Part shown: in pieces, positions 48,003-56,915 of the stretch
How the letters are laid out: the number at the start of each line of letters is the position of its first letter
Numbering within the stretch: the first letter of the stretch is position 1
NCBI RefSeq assembly: GCF_900103415.1
Contig: NZ_FMXB01000003.1
Location: 48,522 to 112,521, forward strand
Source: Methanobrevibacter millerae
Lineage (GTDB): Archaea; Methanobacteriota; Methanobacteria; Methanobacteriales; Methanobacteriaceae
Direction: 5' to 3'
DNA length: 64,000 bases
Made by a program: the position numbers and the translations under genes
The notes under the pieces: model-generated
Database searches by the model: none
What the model saw: only the letters and a program-made list of their open reading frames with translations
Told to the model about the DNA's origin: nothing

Positions 48003-49082
48003 ATGAGTTTTAGGAAAAGACGTGTGCTGATGATGACTCCTTTATATATAATATTCGAGTTTTTTCTGCTTAAATATCTATTTTTGCTATTTTATCCTCT
48101 GGATGATTTGACGATTGCTTTAATGGCATTAATCCTGGGACTCATGAATGTGGGTTCCATGCTTTTAGAACTTAAAAAATCAAGGTTTATCACGCGTCTG
48201 TTAACGGAAATATTCGCAATATGGATATGGGCATCGATGATGTATCTCATTGAACTTGTAATCATTTATTCTGTCTCCATCTTTTTCCAACTGGATTATA
48301 CGTTAGTATTAATTATATTGGCTCTTGTTCCTATAATCGGAGTTTACGCATACTGGAAGGCTCATAATTTAGTTGTAAACGAAAGAACTATCGAACTGGA
48401 CAATTTAACAAAAGAAGTAAATGTGGTTCATTTATCGGACGTTCATTTCGGCGCCGTCAGATATAAAAAGATAATAAGGCAGCTTGCCGATACGTTAAAA
48501 ACCTTGGAAGATTCCTGTGAAGTGGCCATAATTTCAGGCGATATGGCGGACGGCTCATCGGTGGTTTTGGAAGACGATTTCATGCCTTTAAGTGAAGTCA
48601 ACATGCCGATAATATTCACGCCGGGCAACCATGACTATTATATTGGCCTTGAAAACGTCAAAAAGGCCTGCAGAAAAGCGGGAATTATTGTTTTAGACAA
48701 TGAGTCAACGCAAATCGGAGACTTGAACATCTATGGCTTGGCATACAGTTTCGACGATATTAACGCTCCAGGTATTGATGAGCTTAAAGGTGAAATAAAA
48801 AACGATAAGACAAACATCATGATTTACCATGTTCCTTACCTCTGGGAGGAGCACTCAAAAGCCGGTTTTGACATCCAGCTTTCCGGACACACGCACGGAG
48901 GCCAGTTCCATCCCGCAACCTGGTTCTGCCGTTTGCTTTACGGATACAACAGGGGACTATTCAAGGATGAAAGAGGCCATTACATGCACGTAACGACTGG
49001 AGTGGGCTCAATGGACCAGCCAATGAGGTGGGGAACCGACTCCGAAGTGGTGATACTAAGATTAAAGCATGCTCTCGTATAG
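48003..49082 (+). CDS. Membrane-bound calcineurin-like metallophosphoesterase (359 aa)
   Basis: Four N-terminal membrane segments (about residues 10-33, 36-55, 66-95 and 99-117) lead into a metallophosphoesterase domain of the YaeI/UPF0046 type. Metal-ligand motifs are present in order: HLSDVHFG (Asp146, His148), ISGDMADG (Asp180), FTPGNHDYY (Asn209, His210) and LSGHTHGGQFHP. The E. coli homologue YaeI acts on lipid A intermediates; here a phospholipid or nucleotide phosphate is more likely, but the substrate cannot be read. RBS GGTGT lies before ATG 48003. The last 21 bp overlap the convergent endonuclease IV-like gene. Confidence 0.85.
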   Translation: MSFRKRRVLMMTPLYIIFEFFLLKYLFLLFYPLDDLTIALMALILGLMNVGSMLLELKKSRFITRLLTEIFAIWIWASMMYLIELVIIYSVSIFFQLDYTLVLIILALVPIIGVYAYWKAHNLVVNERTIELDNLTKEVNVVHLSDVHFGAVRYKKIIRQLADTLKTLEDSCEVAIISGDMADGSSVVLEDDFMPLSEVNMPIIFTPGNHDYYIGLENVKKACRKAGIIVLDNESTQIGDLNIYGLAYSFDDINAPGIDELKGEIKNDKTNIMIYHVPYLWEEHSKAGFDIQLSGHTHGGQFHPATWFCRLLYGYNRGLFKDERGHYMHVTTGVGSMDQPMRWGTDSEVVILRLKHALV

Positions 49083-49898
49083 CTCTTTCATTTTCAAAGA
49101 ATCAATGTCCCTTAATGGCGTTTCACAGATGATGTTGGCTTTCCAGTCGTTGTCAATGAGATTGGCCAGCAAATCCTCGATTTGGGGTCCGTACTCATCG
49201 CTTTCATCCAAAGTGTGATGCTTTACCTCTCCGGCTCTGCTGTACTCGATGGTGGTGAAATGGCAGTGCAGGAGGTCAATGTCCAGCTTGTTTTCAATTG
49301 TTGAGAAAATGCAGTTGTAATCGTCCTTTTTGGTTAGGTATCCTCTTCCACGGGCATGGATATGGGCAAAGTCAATCGTAGGCTCAAAATGCTCAAAGCT
49401 TGCGCATAATTCAACGATTTCCTCAATGTTTCCCTGCTGAGTCCTTTTTCCGGTTGTTTCAGGAGCAAAGGTAAACTCCTCAATCCCTTCGGCTTCAAGC
49501 TCTTCAAAGAGGCGATTGATAGTCTGTTTGGAAATCTCCATTGCCTTTTCAGGCTTCCGGTTAGTGTAAAATCCAGGATGGAAAACCAGACGGTAGGCAC
49601 CCATCCATTCGCCGGCACGGGCGGTGGCTATGAGGTGGCCGATGCTTTTGTCAATCTTTTCGGATTCCTTTGCGCACAGATTAATATAGTAGGGTCCGTG
49701 CATGGATATCAGTATTTCAAACTTCTCGGATTCCTCTTTCAATATTCTGGCGGATTCCTCTCCAATCCTGACTCCGTAAGGGGACTGGTATTCGTATGAG
49801 TCAAGCCCGATTCGCTGTATGTATTTGGGGGCCTTGTAGGCAGCTCCCTTGTAGTTGACAGGACTTCCAGCAGGTCCAAAAAATACTTTGTTTTTCAT
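49062..49898 (-). CDS. nfo: Endonuclease IV-like (AP endonuclease 2 family) TIM-barrel protein (278 aa)
   Basis: Related to deoxyribonuclease IV, which cuts DNA at abasic sites. It starts FFGPAGSPVNYKGAAYKAP. ILISMHGPYYINL, RLVFHPGFYTNR, FTFAPETTGK, PTIDFAHIHARG and LLHCHFTTIEY provide the His/Glu/Asp metal ligands of the trinuclear zinc site. Methanogen members are often annotated as 'endonuclease IV-related', so a sugar-isomerase-like function is not excluded. The gene is convergent with the phosphoesterase (21-bp overlap). Confidence 0.82.
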   Translation of the reverse strand: MKNKVFFGPAGSPVNYKGAAYKAPKYIQRIGLDSYEYQSPYGVRIGEESARILKEESEKFEILISMHGPYYINLCAKESEKIDKSIGHLIATARAGEWMGAYRLVFHPGFYTNRKPEKAMEISKQTINRLFEELEAEGIEEFTFAPETTGKRTQQGNIEEIVELCASFEHFEPTIDFAHIHARGRGYLTKKDDYNCIFSTIENKLDIDLLHCHFTTIEYSRAGEVKHHTLDESDEYGPQIEDLLANLIDNDWKANIICETPLRDIDSLKMKELYESML

Positions 49899-49954
49899 AT
49901 CTTTACTATGATTTTGATGGTAATTATATTTTTTTTAAAAAATATTGTGAAAGA

Positions 49955-50239
49955 TTAGATGGAATAATATTCTCCTAATCTTTCCGCAATAATTTTTTGG
50001 ATTTCATCTTTCATCCGATGGTTCAAAAAAACATCAAGTCCATGATTTGTTTTTTTGTATCCCATTATCTTTTCGGCATGTAGTTTTTTAATTTCCTTGT
50101 GTATTTATTTACATGGGATTTCGGATAATTTGTTACATAGGTTGGTGATGGGTGTATGCTTTTTGTTAAAGTAATGCTTTTTCCACATGAAAAATAAGAT
50201 TTTTACTCTGATTTCATCAGAATTCCTATTTTTCGCCAT
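49955..50239 (-). pseudogene. Winged-helix regulator gene interrupted by an in-frame TAA
   Basis: On the minus strand, ATG (50239) opens a 44-codon frame ending KLSEIPCK, then TAA at 50107-50105. The same frame then continues without interruption for 49 codons to a second TAA at 49957-49955 (IHKEIKKLHAEKIMGYKKTN onward). The joined 94-codon sequence reads as one winged-helix domain: EIRVKILFFMWKKHYF first helix, TPITNLCNKLSEI helix, IHKEIKKLHAEKIMGYKKT third helix and wing. The stop falls between the second and third helices. It lies 5 bp after the 50245-50493 gene and completes a three-gene minus-strand locus. A point mutation, sequencing error or recoding are the options; decay is the simplest. 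Confidence 0.7.
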
Positions 50240-50244
50240 TTTAA

Positions 50245-50493
50245 TCAAATATATTTATCTAATAGTTTTTTTAATTCAGTTGCAGTTTTTTTATTTAAAA
50301 TAATTTGCATATCTGACTCATATATTATTTCTAAATCGCCTTGTTCATTGTTTTTTAATTTTTTGTTTACTGGTATTATCATAATTTCATCATCACTTCC
50401 GCCAACTCCTACATGGGAGATATTAACTACTTTGGAATTTGAGCTAATTCTTATCCCTTCTTTAGTAGGTACATTAAATTCTTGCTCATTCAT
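50245..50493 (-). CDS. Hypothetical protein of the second winged-helix locus (82 aa)
   Basis: Not recognised. A small acidic, beta-rich protein with KVVNISHVGVGGSDDEIMII in the middle and a C-terminal helix (LNKKTATELKKLLDKYI). The helix resembles the end of small regulatory or immunity-type proteins, but no family is evident. It begins 9 bp after the winged-helix gene 50503-50961, with GGTGAAAAT as ribosome binding site, so the two are coupled. A partner role for the regulator is inferred from position only. Confidence 0.6.
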   Translation of the reverse strand: MNEQEFNVPTKEGIRISSNSKVVNISHVGVGGSDDEIMIIPVNKKLKNNEQGDLEIIYESDMQIILNKKTATELKKLLDKYI

Positions 50494-50502
50494 ATTTTCA
50501 CC

Positions 50503-50961
50503 TTATTTTTCATCCATTAACATGAATTCAAAATTAATTAGTTTATTTGTATTGATAGAAGAAAACGTATAATTTTCCTTAATGTTTATTTCTTGTTCGA
50601 GAGCATCCAAATTTACATTGGGAGCAGATTCACTTAAATATAATTCTTCTTCTTCAATTGTAAGTTCATCAGATATTTCATCAGGCAATTTAATTTGTTT
50701 TTGATATTCTATTTCAACAAATTCTTCACTAATTGCCATTAATCCTTTAACAATGTTGGATTTAGAATTTAAACTAAATTTTGAATTTTTACATGTTATA
50801 ATTTCAATATCAACTAATTCATCTATGAAATTATTCAATGTTGACCTAGAAATCTCAGCACCTACGGCTATTTGTTGCTTTGTATGCTGAGAAAATGGCG
50901 TTGATATCATATAGTCAATTACTTTGACCTGTGGACAATTTCCAAAAATTTCTTTAAACAT
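50503..50961 (-). CDS. Winged-helix regulator with acidic C-terminal extension (152 aa)
   Basis: An N-terminal winged helix of about 80 residues (FGNCPQVKVIDYMI, then HTKQQIAVGAEISRSTLNNF and FIDELVDIEIITCKNSKFSL) is followed by an acidic tail (LPDEISDELTIEEEELYLSE) with no known fold. It resembles the small regulator at 4742-5008 in length of the core and in spacing. ATG is preceded by GAGGTG. The promoter has TAACGTCC on the coding strand (50993-50986), as in the 4.4-kb locus. It is followed by the 82-residue protein and the broken winged-helix gene. Confidence 0.7.
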   Translation of the reverse strand: MFKEIFGNCPQVKVIDYMISTPFSQHTKQQIAVGAEISRSTLNNFIDELVDIEIITCKNSKFSLNSKSNIVKGLMAISEEFVEIEYQKQIKLPDEISDELTIEEEELYLSESAPNVNLDALEQEINIKENYTFSSINTNKLINFEFMLMDEK

Positions 50962-51114
50962 AGCAACACCTCATGTATAAAAATTGGACGTTATCATAAA
51001 TAAATTTTTTCATCGTACAAATTTTAGACATTAATTTGAAGTGTAAATTCAATTCATGTCAGAGTTTTGAAATTAATCTGTGGTGTTAATTTAAAAAAAT
51101 AAATAATGGGGGAA
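50962..51114. other. Intergenic region with promoter of the second winged-helix locus
   Basis: 153 bp between the regulator (leftward) and the 3' end of gap (also leftward). It holds the minus-strand octamer TAACGTCC (50993-50986) beside a TATTTATG-type TATA element near 50996-51005. Nothing else was recognised. Confidence 0.4.
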
Positions 51115-52131
51115 TTATAAAATTCCCATTGCTTTGTTTGTTTTAGCTATTGATTTTTCGTTGTCGCTTTCCATTTCAAGAAGAGCGCGAATAGCATCGA
51201 TGTTTTCCGGAACAACGTCGGATTCCTGGTGCACGGCCTGCATGTAGAATAATTCGTTTCCGACGACATTGATGGATTCTCTCCATACCGGAATTTCGTA
51301 CAGGTCATTCCTGTTTCTGCCTAATTCCTTGGCGTATTCCATAAGCTCCGCTGTTGAACCGAGACCTGCTTCGGCGTCAACGACGATTACCCTTGAACGT
51401 TTTTCGAGTGCTTCAATGATTTCTTCGGTTTCCACGTCGTTGTTGATTTCAACCATGATGTTGTGCTGGTGCATGAGGGTTGTAGGCACGAGCAAAGCCA
51501 TTGTTGTAACGTCAATTCCTTTCATTACGGTCTGCACGTCCGGACCGTGGTGGGATGGCACCGTCGGAGGGTTAGGCACGATTGCGTTGATTGGACCTTT
51601 CTTGATTTCGGAAGGGTCTGATCCTCTTCTTACCATGACCGCCCTGACCTTTTTGATGTCTGCAATAGGGTCGATTGTGCTTAAGGTACGTGTAAGTCCG
51701 GTCGTGTTACAGGAAACGACTCTGGTGTAGTCTGCTCCGTATGAGTCGTCATAGTTTGCAATCGCGTTGAATGAAAGTCCTGTGAGGTCGTGGTCTTCTC
51801 CGCCCTGATAGATGGCCTTTACGCCTGCCTTTTTATACATTTCAAGGTTTTGAGGTCCGATGTTTCCAGGAGTACAGTCAACCACAACGTCAGCTTCCTG
51901 AATCATTTCTTCAACGGTTCCTGCTATTTCGATTCCGGCTTCCTTAAACAGTCCTTCCCTTTCAGGAATTCCGATGTATAAAGGATAGTCCTTTTCTTCA
52001 ACGGCAGTCCTTGCTTCGTAGTTTGGTCTGGTCTTACTCACACCAATTATTTTCATATCGTCTTGAGCTGAAACAGCATCAGCAACTCTTTTTCCTATAG
52101 TTCCATATCCATTAATTGCAACAGATTTCAT
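51115..52131 (-). CDS. gap: Glyceraldehyde-3-phosphate dehydrogenase, archaeal type II (338 aa)
   Basis: Interconverts 1,3-bisphosphoglycerate and glyceraldehyde 3-phosphate with NAD(P)H, for gluconeogenesis together with PpsA. The nucleotide-binding start is [18 protein letters not shown]. The catalytic cysteine is Cys141 in [33 protein letters not shown] and [11 protein letters not shown] are archaeal-type phosphate and active-site segments. Length (338) matches archaeal GAPDH. A minus-strand TATA candidate (TTTTATATAAG) lies near 52177-52187. Confidence 0.96.
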   Translation of the reverse strand: MKSVAINGYGTIGKRVADAVSAQDDMKIIGVSKTRPNYEARTAVEEKDYPLYIGIPEREGLFKEAGIEIAGTVEEMIQEADVVVDCTPGNIGPQNLEMYKKAGVKAIYQGGEDHDLTGLSFNAIANYDDSYGADYTRVVSCNTTGLTRTLSTIDPIADIKKVRAVMVRRGSDPSEIKKGPINAIVPNPPTVPSHHGPDVQTVMKGIDVTTMALLVPTTLMHQHNIMVEINNDVETEEIIEALEKRSRVIVVDAEAGLGSTAELMEYAKELGRNRNDLYEIPVWRESINVVGNELFYMQAVHQESDVVPENIDAIRALLEMESDNEKSIAKTNKAMGIL

Positions 52132-52306
52132 TTTAATCCCTTAAAAATTATCTATGCTTAAAGTTTTATTTTTTAACTTATATAAAATTTGATATTTGAG
52201 TTTATATTAAAAAAAATTAATTTTTAAATAGTATAATTTATATAATCTATATCAATAAACTCAAACATTCGAGTTTTTTTTAAAAAAAATTTAAGGTGAA
52301 CATATT
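52132..52306. promoter_or_regulatory. Divergent promoter of gap and the DUF4013 gene
   Basis: Plus-strand TATA candidate AATTTATATAAT near 52234-52245. AAACTC (52257-52262) and GAGTTT (52271-52276) form a 6-bp inverted repeat near the expected start of the DUF4013 transcript, followed by a T-run. AAGGTGA at 52292-52298 is the ribosome binding site. Confidence 0.4.
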
Positions 52307-53020
52307 ATGGAAATAGTTGATATTTTAAAGGATGCAATGGTTTATCCGGCACACAACATTACCTCTTTAATACTTTATATCGCTTTGGGTATTATTGCAG
52401 GTATCGTTGGCGGAGGAACCATTGTGGGTATGGCCATGGGTTATGCCGACAAAAACGTATTTATGCTTTTAGGATCAGGACTTATAGGTATTCTCATCTT
52501 TCTTGTAGTGGCTTTCGCAATTTCAGGTTATGAACTGGATATCATTAAATACGGTATCATCAGAAGCGACGAAGGACCTAGAATCGACTTTTTAAGACAA
52601 TTCATTAACGGTGCAAGGTTATTCCTGGTACGTATTGTCTACTACCTCATTCCGGTTATAATTTCTTCAATTTTAAGCATTATCTTCCAGCACTGGGTAA
52701 CTACAATAATAAGCATTATCCTATTGGTTATTTTTGCCCTTGCCGAATTCATGGCGGAGTGCAGATTAGCTAAAACCGAAGATCTGGTCTATGCCTTATC
52801 AATTAAAGATGCAATTGAAGACATTACAAGAGTCGGTATCATAAATCTCTTGTTATTCATCATTATTGTTGCAATCATCGCTGTCGTATTGCTTTTAATT
52901 CTTGCATTCGTCATGAAATGGAATTCATACATCGGCGGATTACTGATGGGTATTGTTGGTGTATACTTGGTATTCTTCATTGGTAGAGCAAGCGGTTTAT
53001 TATACTCAAATGTGGAATAA
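52307..53020 (+). CDS. DUF4013 family membrane protein (237 aa)
   Basis: A polytopic membrane protein of unknown function. About six hydrophobic segments are visible, among them SLILYIALGIIAGIVGGGTI near residue 20, LGSGLIGILIFLVVAFAISG near 56 and LLLFIIIVAIIAVVLLLILA near 184. The central conserved element LRQFINGARLFLVRIVYYLI is like those of the DUF4013 proteins common in Methanobrevibacter. Monocistronic, with its own promoter. No binding motif is visible. Confidence 0.7.
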   Translation: MEIVDILKDAMVYPAHNITSLILYIALGIIAGIVGGGTIVGMAMGYADKNVFMLLGSGLIGILIFLVVAFAISGYELDIIKYGIIRSDEGPRIDFLRQFINGARLFLVRIVYYLIPVIISSILSIIFQHWVTTIISIILLVIFALAEFMAECRLAKTEDLVYALSIKDAIEDITRVGIINLLLFIIIVAIIAVVLLLILAFVMKWNSYIGGLLMGIVGVYLVFFIGRASGLLYSNVE

Positions 53021-53126
53021 ATAAACCACAATTTTTTCTTTTTTTTAATTATTTTAATATTTTAACCGAATTTGCCAATAGCATATTAAACATTTATTTA
53101 TCATGTAGTCAAATATTATGTATGTC

Positions 53127-53143
53127 GGTAGACATTTGCTACC
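53127..53143 (+). promoter_or_regulatory. Inverted repeat at the amt-glnK promoter (candidate NrpR site)
   Basis: GGTAG (53127-53131) and CTACC (53139-53143) form a perfect inverted repeat with a 7-nt spacer, just after the TATA candidate AAATATTATGTAT (53111-53123). The overlapping ATGTCGGTAGACAT (53123-53136) is also a perfect palindrome. Position and GGTA/TACC half-sites fit a nitrogen repressor of the NrpR kind, which controls glnK-amt in other methanogens; the exact consensus is quoted from memory. Confidence 0.5.
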
Positions 53144-53178
53144 TATAATTATTTTTTTTTAATTTTTGTCGTGATATT

Positions 53179-54387
53179 ATGGTTTTAAGTACAGGAAATA
53201 CTGCTTGGATGCTCGTTGCAACCATTATGGTTTTATTGATGAGCGTTCCGGGCATTGCATTTTTTTACGGAGGATTATCGAAAAAGAAAAACGTTTTAAA
53301 CTCAATGTTTCTCTCATTGATAGCTTTTGCAATAGCCAGTCTTATATGGATTTTCTACGGCTATCAGATGTCCTTTTCACCTGATTCATTTTTCGGATTC
53401 GTTGGAATACCACAAAGCCTTTTCATGGAAGGAATTGGCGTTGATTCACTTACAGACACCATTCCGACATTCGTATTTGCGGGCTTTGAGCTGACCTTTG
53501 CGGCATTGACAGCGGCAATCGTTTCAGGTTCCATTGTCGGAAGGATGAAAACGAAAGCGTGGGTTGTCTTTACTATTTTATGGGTCAGCCTGATTTACAT
53601 TCCCGTCTGCCACTGGATTTGGGGCGGAGGATGGATGATGAGTCTGGGTGCAATCGACTTTGCCGGAGGAATCGCAGTTGAGGTCAACTCAGGTTTTTCA
53701 GCCCTTGCGCTGGCACTTATTCTGGGAAAGAGAAGGGACACTTCACTGCTCCCGCATAACCTGGGATATTCCATTTTGGGCGCAGGATTTCTGTGGTTCG
53801 GATGGATGGGATTCAACGGAGGATCAGCACTGGCAGCAAACGGCCTTGCAGGTTCAGCAATCCTGGTTTCAAATACCGCAGCAGCGGCCGCAATGATAGT
53901 GTGGGTAATTCTGGATATGATTAACATAGGAAAGCCGACTGTATTGGGCGCAATCACCGGTGCGGTTGCAGGACTTGTTGCCATTACTCCGGCATCAGGA
54001 TACGTTCAGCTTTCAGGCTCACTGGTAATAGGAATTGTCGCATCACTGATTTCCTATTTTGCGGTTTACAATCTCAAAAGCAAATTCGGATACGATGACG
54101 CTTTGGATGTATTCGGTGTCCACGGACTTTCAGGAGTCTGGGGACTGATAGCTACGGGGCTTTTCGCATCGCCTGCAATAAACGGCGTGGCAGGATTGTT
54201 CTACGGCAATCCGCATCAGCTGACGGTTCAGATTATTGCCGTTGTTGCAACAATGATTTACACTTTCGGTGCAAGCCTGATAATAGCAAAGGCGCTTGAC
54301 ATGACTATGGGACTTAGAGTAGATGACAGAGAGGAAATTGCTGGTCTGGATACGGCATTGCACAAGGAATCCGGTTACAGATTATAA
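53179..54387 (+). CDS. amt: Ammonium transporter Amt (402 aa)
   Basis: An eleven-helix trimeric channel for ammonium uptake. The N-terminus lacks a cleaved signal, with [20 protein letters not shown] as the first helix followed by [10 protein letters not shown]. The pore twin histidines are in [10 protein letters not shown] and [27 protein letters not shown] and [11 protein letters not shown] are also characteristic. The cytoplasmic tail is short. glnK follows by 19 bp, the classic pair in which GlnK plugs the channel when nitrogen is plentiful. A palindrome at the promoter suggests nitrogen control. Confidence 0.96.
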   Translation: MVLSTGNTAWMLVATIMVLLMSVPGIAFFYGGLSKKKNVLNSMFLSLIAFAIASLIWIFYGYQMSFSPDSFFGFVGIPQSLFMEGIGVDSLTDTIPTFVFAGFELTFAALTAAIVSGSIVGRMKTKAWVVFTILWVSLIYIPVCHWIWGGGWMMSLGAIDFAGGIAVEVNSGFSALALALILGKRRDTSLLPHNLGYSILGAGFLWFGWMGFNGGSALAANGLAGSAILVSNTAAAAAMIVWVILDMINIGKPTVLGAITGAVAGLVAITPASGYVQLSGSLVIGIVASLISYFAVYNLKSKFGYDDALDVFGVHGLSGVWGLIATGLFASPAINGVAGLFYGNPHQLTVQIIAVVATMIYTFGASLIIAKALDMTMGLRVDDREEIAGLDTALHKESGYRL

Positions 54388-54406
54388 TTAATGTGGAGGT
54401 ATTGAT

Positions 54407-54745
54407 ATGAAAAGAATTATAGCGGTTATTCGAGAGGAAATGTTTGAAAACGTAAAGACAGCCCTTCTGGCAGCAGGCTGTGAAGGAATGAACGTTTCAA
54501 CGGTTAACGGAAGAGGAAGACAAACGGGCGTTAAGGAATCCTACAGGGGATCCAGCTATTGCATCGATTTGATTCCTAAAACAAGGGTTGAACTGATTGT
54601 CAATGAAGAGGACCTGGATGACGTCATTGACATTATCATAGAAAGCGCCAGAACCGGTGATGTCGGGGACGGAAAGATATTCGTTTCAGATGTTGAGGAA
54701 GTAATTAGAATAAGAACTGGCGAGAGAGGTTCCAAGGCGGTTTAA
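54407..54745 (+). CDS. glnK: PII nitrogen regulatory protein GlnK (112 aa)
   Basis: A trimeric signal protein that senses ATP/ADP and 2-oxoglutarate and blocks Amt. The start MKRIIAVIREEMFENVKTAL, the T-loop region GRGRQTGVKESYRGSSYCID with Tyr51 at its tip, and VIDIIIESARTGDVGDGKIFV are standard PII motifs. Length is normal. GTGGAGGT lies before the ATG. The gene is coupled to amt. Confidence 0.96.
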   Translation: MKRIIAVIREEMFENVKTALLAAGCEGMNVSTVNGRGRQTGVKESYRGSSYCIDLIPKTRVELIVNEEDLDDVIDIIIESARTGDVGDGKIFVSDVEEVIRIRTGERGSKAV

Positions 54746-54777
54746 ATTAATAAAAAAAAGATAGAAATAGGATTTAA

Positions 54778-54990
54778 TTATTCCACATTAAATCCTGCTT
54801 CTTCAACTGCTTCTTTGATTTCTTCATCACTTACCTTATCGGCATCCAATGTGATTGTAGTGATTCCAGAATCTAAATCAGCTTTTGCGTCTTCAATACC
54901 ATCAACGTCGGTCAATGATAATTGTACGGCATTTACGCAGGAAGGACAGTGCATTCCTACAACTTTGATTTCTTTTTCTTCTAAAGCCAT
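54778..54990 (-). CDS. copZ: CopZ-like heavy-metal-associated (HMA) protein (70 aa)
   Basis: A small cytosolic metal chaperone with the ferredoxin-like HMA fold. The binding motif is GMHCPSCVNAV (Cys15, Cys18), and the C-terminus ends in an EEIKEAVEEAGFNVE helix-strand. It probably carries Cu(I) to the P-type ATPase encoded directly upstream, whose end it overlaps by 10 bp. GGAGG lies before the ATG. It forms part of the csoR-ATPase-copZ metal locus. Confidence 0.9.
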   Translation of the reverse strand: MALEEKEIKVVGMHCPSCVNAVQLSLTDVDGIEDAKADLDSGITTITLDADKVSDEEIKEAVEEAGFNVE

Positions 54991-56856
54991 TTTGCGCCTC
55001 CATGTGTTTTGATGTTCATATCTTTGAATGATTTTTTATTTATATTTTTAGTTATGCCTAATCTTTTGTAGTTAACCATCAGTCCTGAATATATTATTAC
55101 AACGACGGAGCCGATATTATGGATTAATGCACCTGAAATTGGGTCAATAACGCCTAATACGGCCAGAATCATTGCGGTAATGTTCAATACAAGTGAAAAG
55201 GCAATGTTTATGTTAATCGTTTTAATGGTCTGTCTTGAAATAGCTATCAGATGAGGCAGATCGCCGATATTGTCGTTAATAAGAGTGATGTTTGCCGCTT
55301 CAATGGATACGTCGCTTCCGATGCTTGCCATAGCTATTCCGACATTGGCCTTTTTAAGGGATGGCGCATCGTTGATTCCGTCGCCAATCATTGCCACCTT
55401 GTTTTCATCAAGCTGCCTTTGGCCGATGTATTCGCTTTTGTCTTCGGGAAGGCAGTTGAACATGAAATTGGATAAATTCAGTTCCCTACATACATGGCCT
55501 GCACTGTTTTCATTGTCTCCGGTTAGAAGTGTGCTTTTAATGCCAAGGCCCTTTAATATTTCGACAGTTTCTCTTGACTCGGGTCTTAATACGTCGGCAA
55601 GTATCACGTTTCCTATGACTTCACGGTTCTTGACGACGAAGATTTCGCTTTTCCCCGTTTGAGAGATTTAAGTTTTTACTCAGATTAATGTTTTCATCCT
55701 TTAAAAGTTCCGGCTTTCCGGCCATTATTTCATGGCCGTCCACCGTGCCTTTCACTCCCTTTCCCATTATCATTTTGAAGTTTTCAACTTCTCCAAGCTC
55801 CTTTTCGCCGTAATGATTCATTATAGCCTTTGCCAGGGGATGCTCCGATTTGGATTCAAGGGATGCAAGCAGATACATCATCTCGTCATCTCCATTGACT
55901 GAAACCACTTTCGGCGTTCCGTAGGTCAGGGTGCCGGTCTTGTCGAATATTATTTCGTTAACGTGAGCCAGCTCCTCTATTGACTGGCCGTCCTTGACCA
56001 GAATGCCGTATTTCGTCAGGTTGCCGATGCATGCCATTATCGCCGTCGGCGTTGCAAGCACCAGTGCGCACGGACAGAATACGACCAGAACGGTAACGGC
56101 CCTTATTATTTCGCCCGTAAATAGGTATGTCAATACTGCAGCTGAAAATGCGATTAAAACAATCCATGTTGCCCATCTGTCTGCCGTCCTGACGATTTTT
56201 GCGTTTTCAGGCTTTGATGACTCAACCAGTTCAATCAGCTTTTGAAGTGAACTGTCCTGGCTTTCCTTGGTTGCCGTCATCATAAATGATCCGTAAAGGT
56301 TCATCGTTCCGCTTGAGACTTCATCCCCTTTCGTTTTATCGACAGGCATTGATTCGCCCGTTAATGTGGCCTCATCAATTGAGGTTTCTCCTTCAGTGAT
56401 TATTCCGTCACACGCTAATGTTTCGCCCGGAAGCACCTTTAAAGTGTCTCCAACGTTAATTTCGTTAGCATTGATTTTTTCCTTTTTCCCGTTCCTTACT
56501 CTCGTTGCTGTTGTGGGGGTTAATCTTATGAGTTCTTCTATTTTTCCCTGAGTCTTGGATACGGTGTATTCTTCCAGAAATCCTCCTATAGCCATTATCA
56601 CAGCGATTTCTCCTGCAGCAAAGACCTCGCCGATTGCTATTGATGCGATGATTGCAATTGTCACAAGAAGATCTGCTGTTATGTCAGCTTTCGTTAAACC
56701 AATAATGCATTCCTTGAATATTGGTACTGCACATAATGCGACAGCTATCCATGACAAATAGCTCAATGAGTCCATAAGACTCAACAGCAGACTTGTCACG
56801 GACACGACTATCAGCATTATGTCAATCTTTTTGCCTTTGTCGAATTTGAGATTCAT
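54981..56856 (-). pseudogene. Heavy-metal (CPC-type) P-type ATPase, frameshifted into two frames
   Basis: A P1B metal-exporting ATPase. The first frame (56856-55621, 411 codons) has TGES (167-170), the membrane metal site CPCALVLATP (261-263 for CPC) and the phosphorylation site DKTGTLT (305-311). The second frame (to 54981) has ADVLRPESRETVEILK, TGDNENSA and the hinge GDGINDAPSLKKANVGIA. Between them the frames disagree by one base at GGGGAAAA on the coding strand (55656-55649): removing one base joins NLSNG to KSEIFVVKNREVIGNVILAD. No N-terminal HMA domain is fused; the separate CopZ-like gene follows. If the shift is real, export would be lost; a sequencing error in the homopolymers is equally possible. 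Confidence 0.85.
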
Positions 56857-56879
56857 TTAAAACAGCCCCTAGGTATAGG

Positions 56880-56897
56880 TATACCCCATAGGGTATA
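56880..56897 (-). promoter_or_regulatory. CsoR-type operator in front of the P-type ATPase
   Basis: TATACCCCATAGGGTATA contains a perfect inverted repeat TATACCC/GGGTATA with a 4-nt centre. It is 24 bp from the ATPase ATG and 18 bp after the end of csoR. The adjoining GGTATACC (56878-56885) is also palindromic. It matches the TACCCC...GGGGTA style of CsoR operators known in bacteria. Confidence 0.75.
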
Positions 56898-56915
56898 AGG
56901 TTACTTTAAAAAAAA

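Noticed and set aside
50105-50107. Pyrrolysine-type readthrough of the in-frame stop
   Set aside because: Pyrrolysine is encoded by UAG; this codon is UAA, and no other sign of recoding is present.
55600-55680. Programmed frameshift in the P-type ATPase like that of E. coli copA
   Set aside because: The required shift is net +1 near the nucleotide-binding domain, not -1 after the metal-binding domain, and no stimulatory structure was seen. Copy error or sequencing error is simpler.
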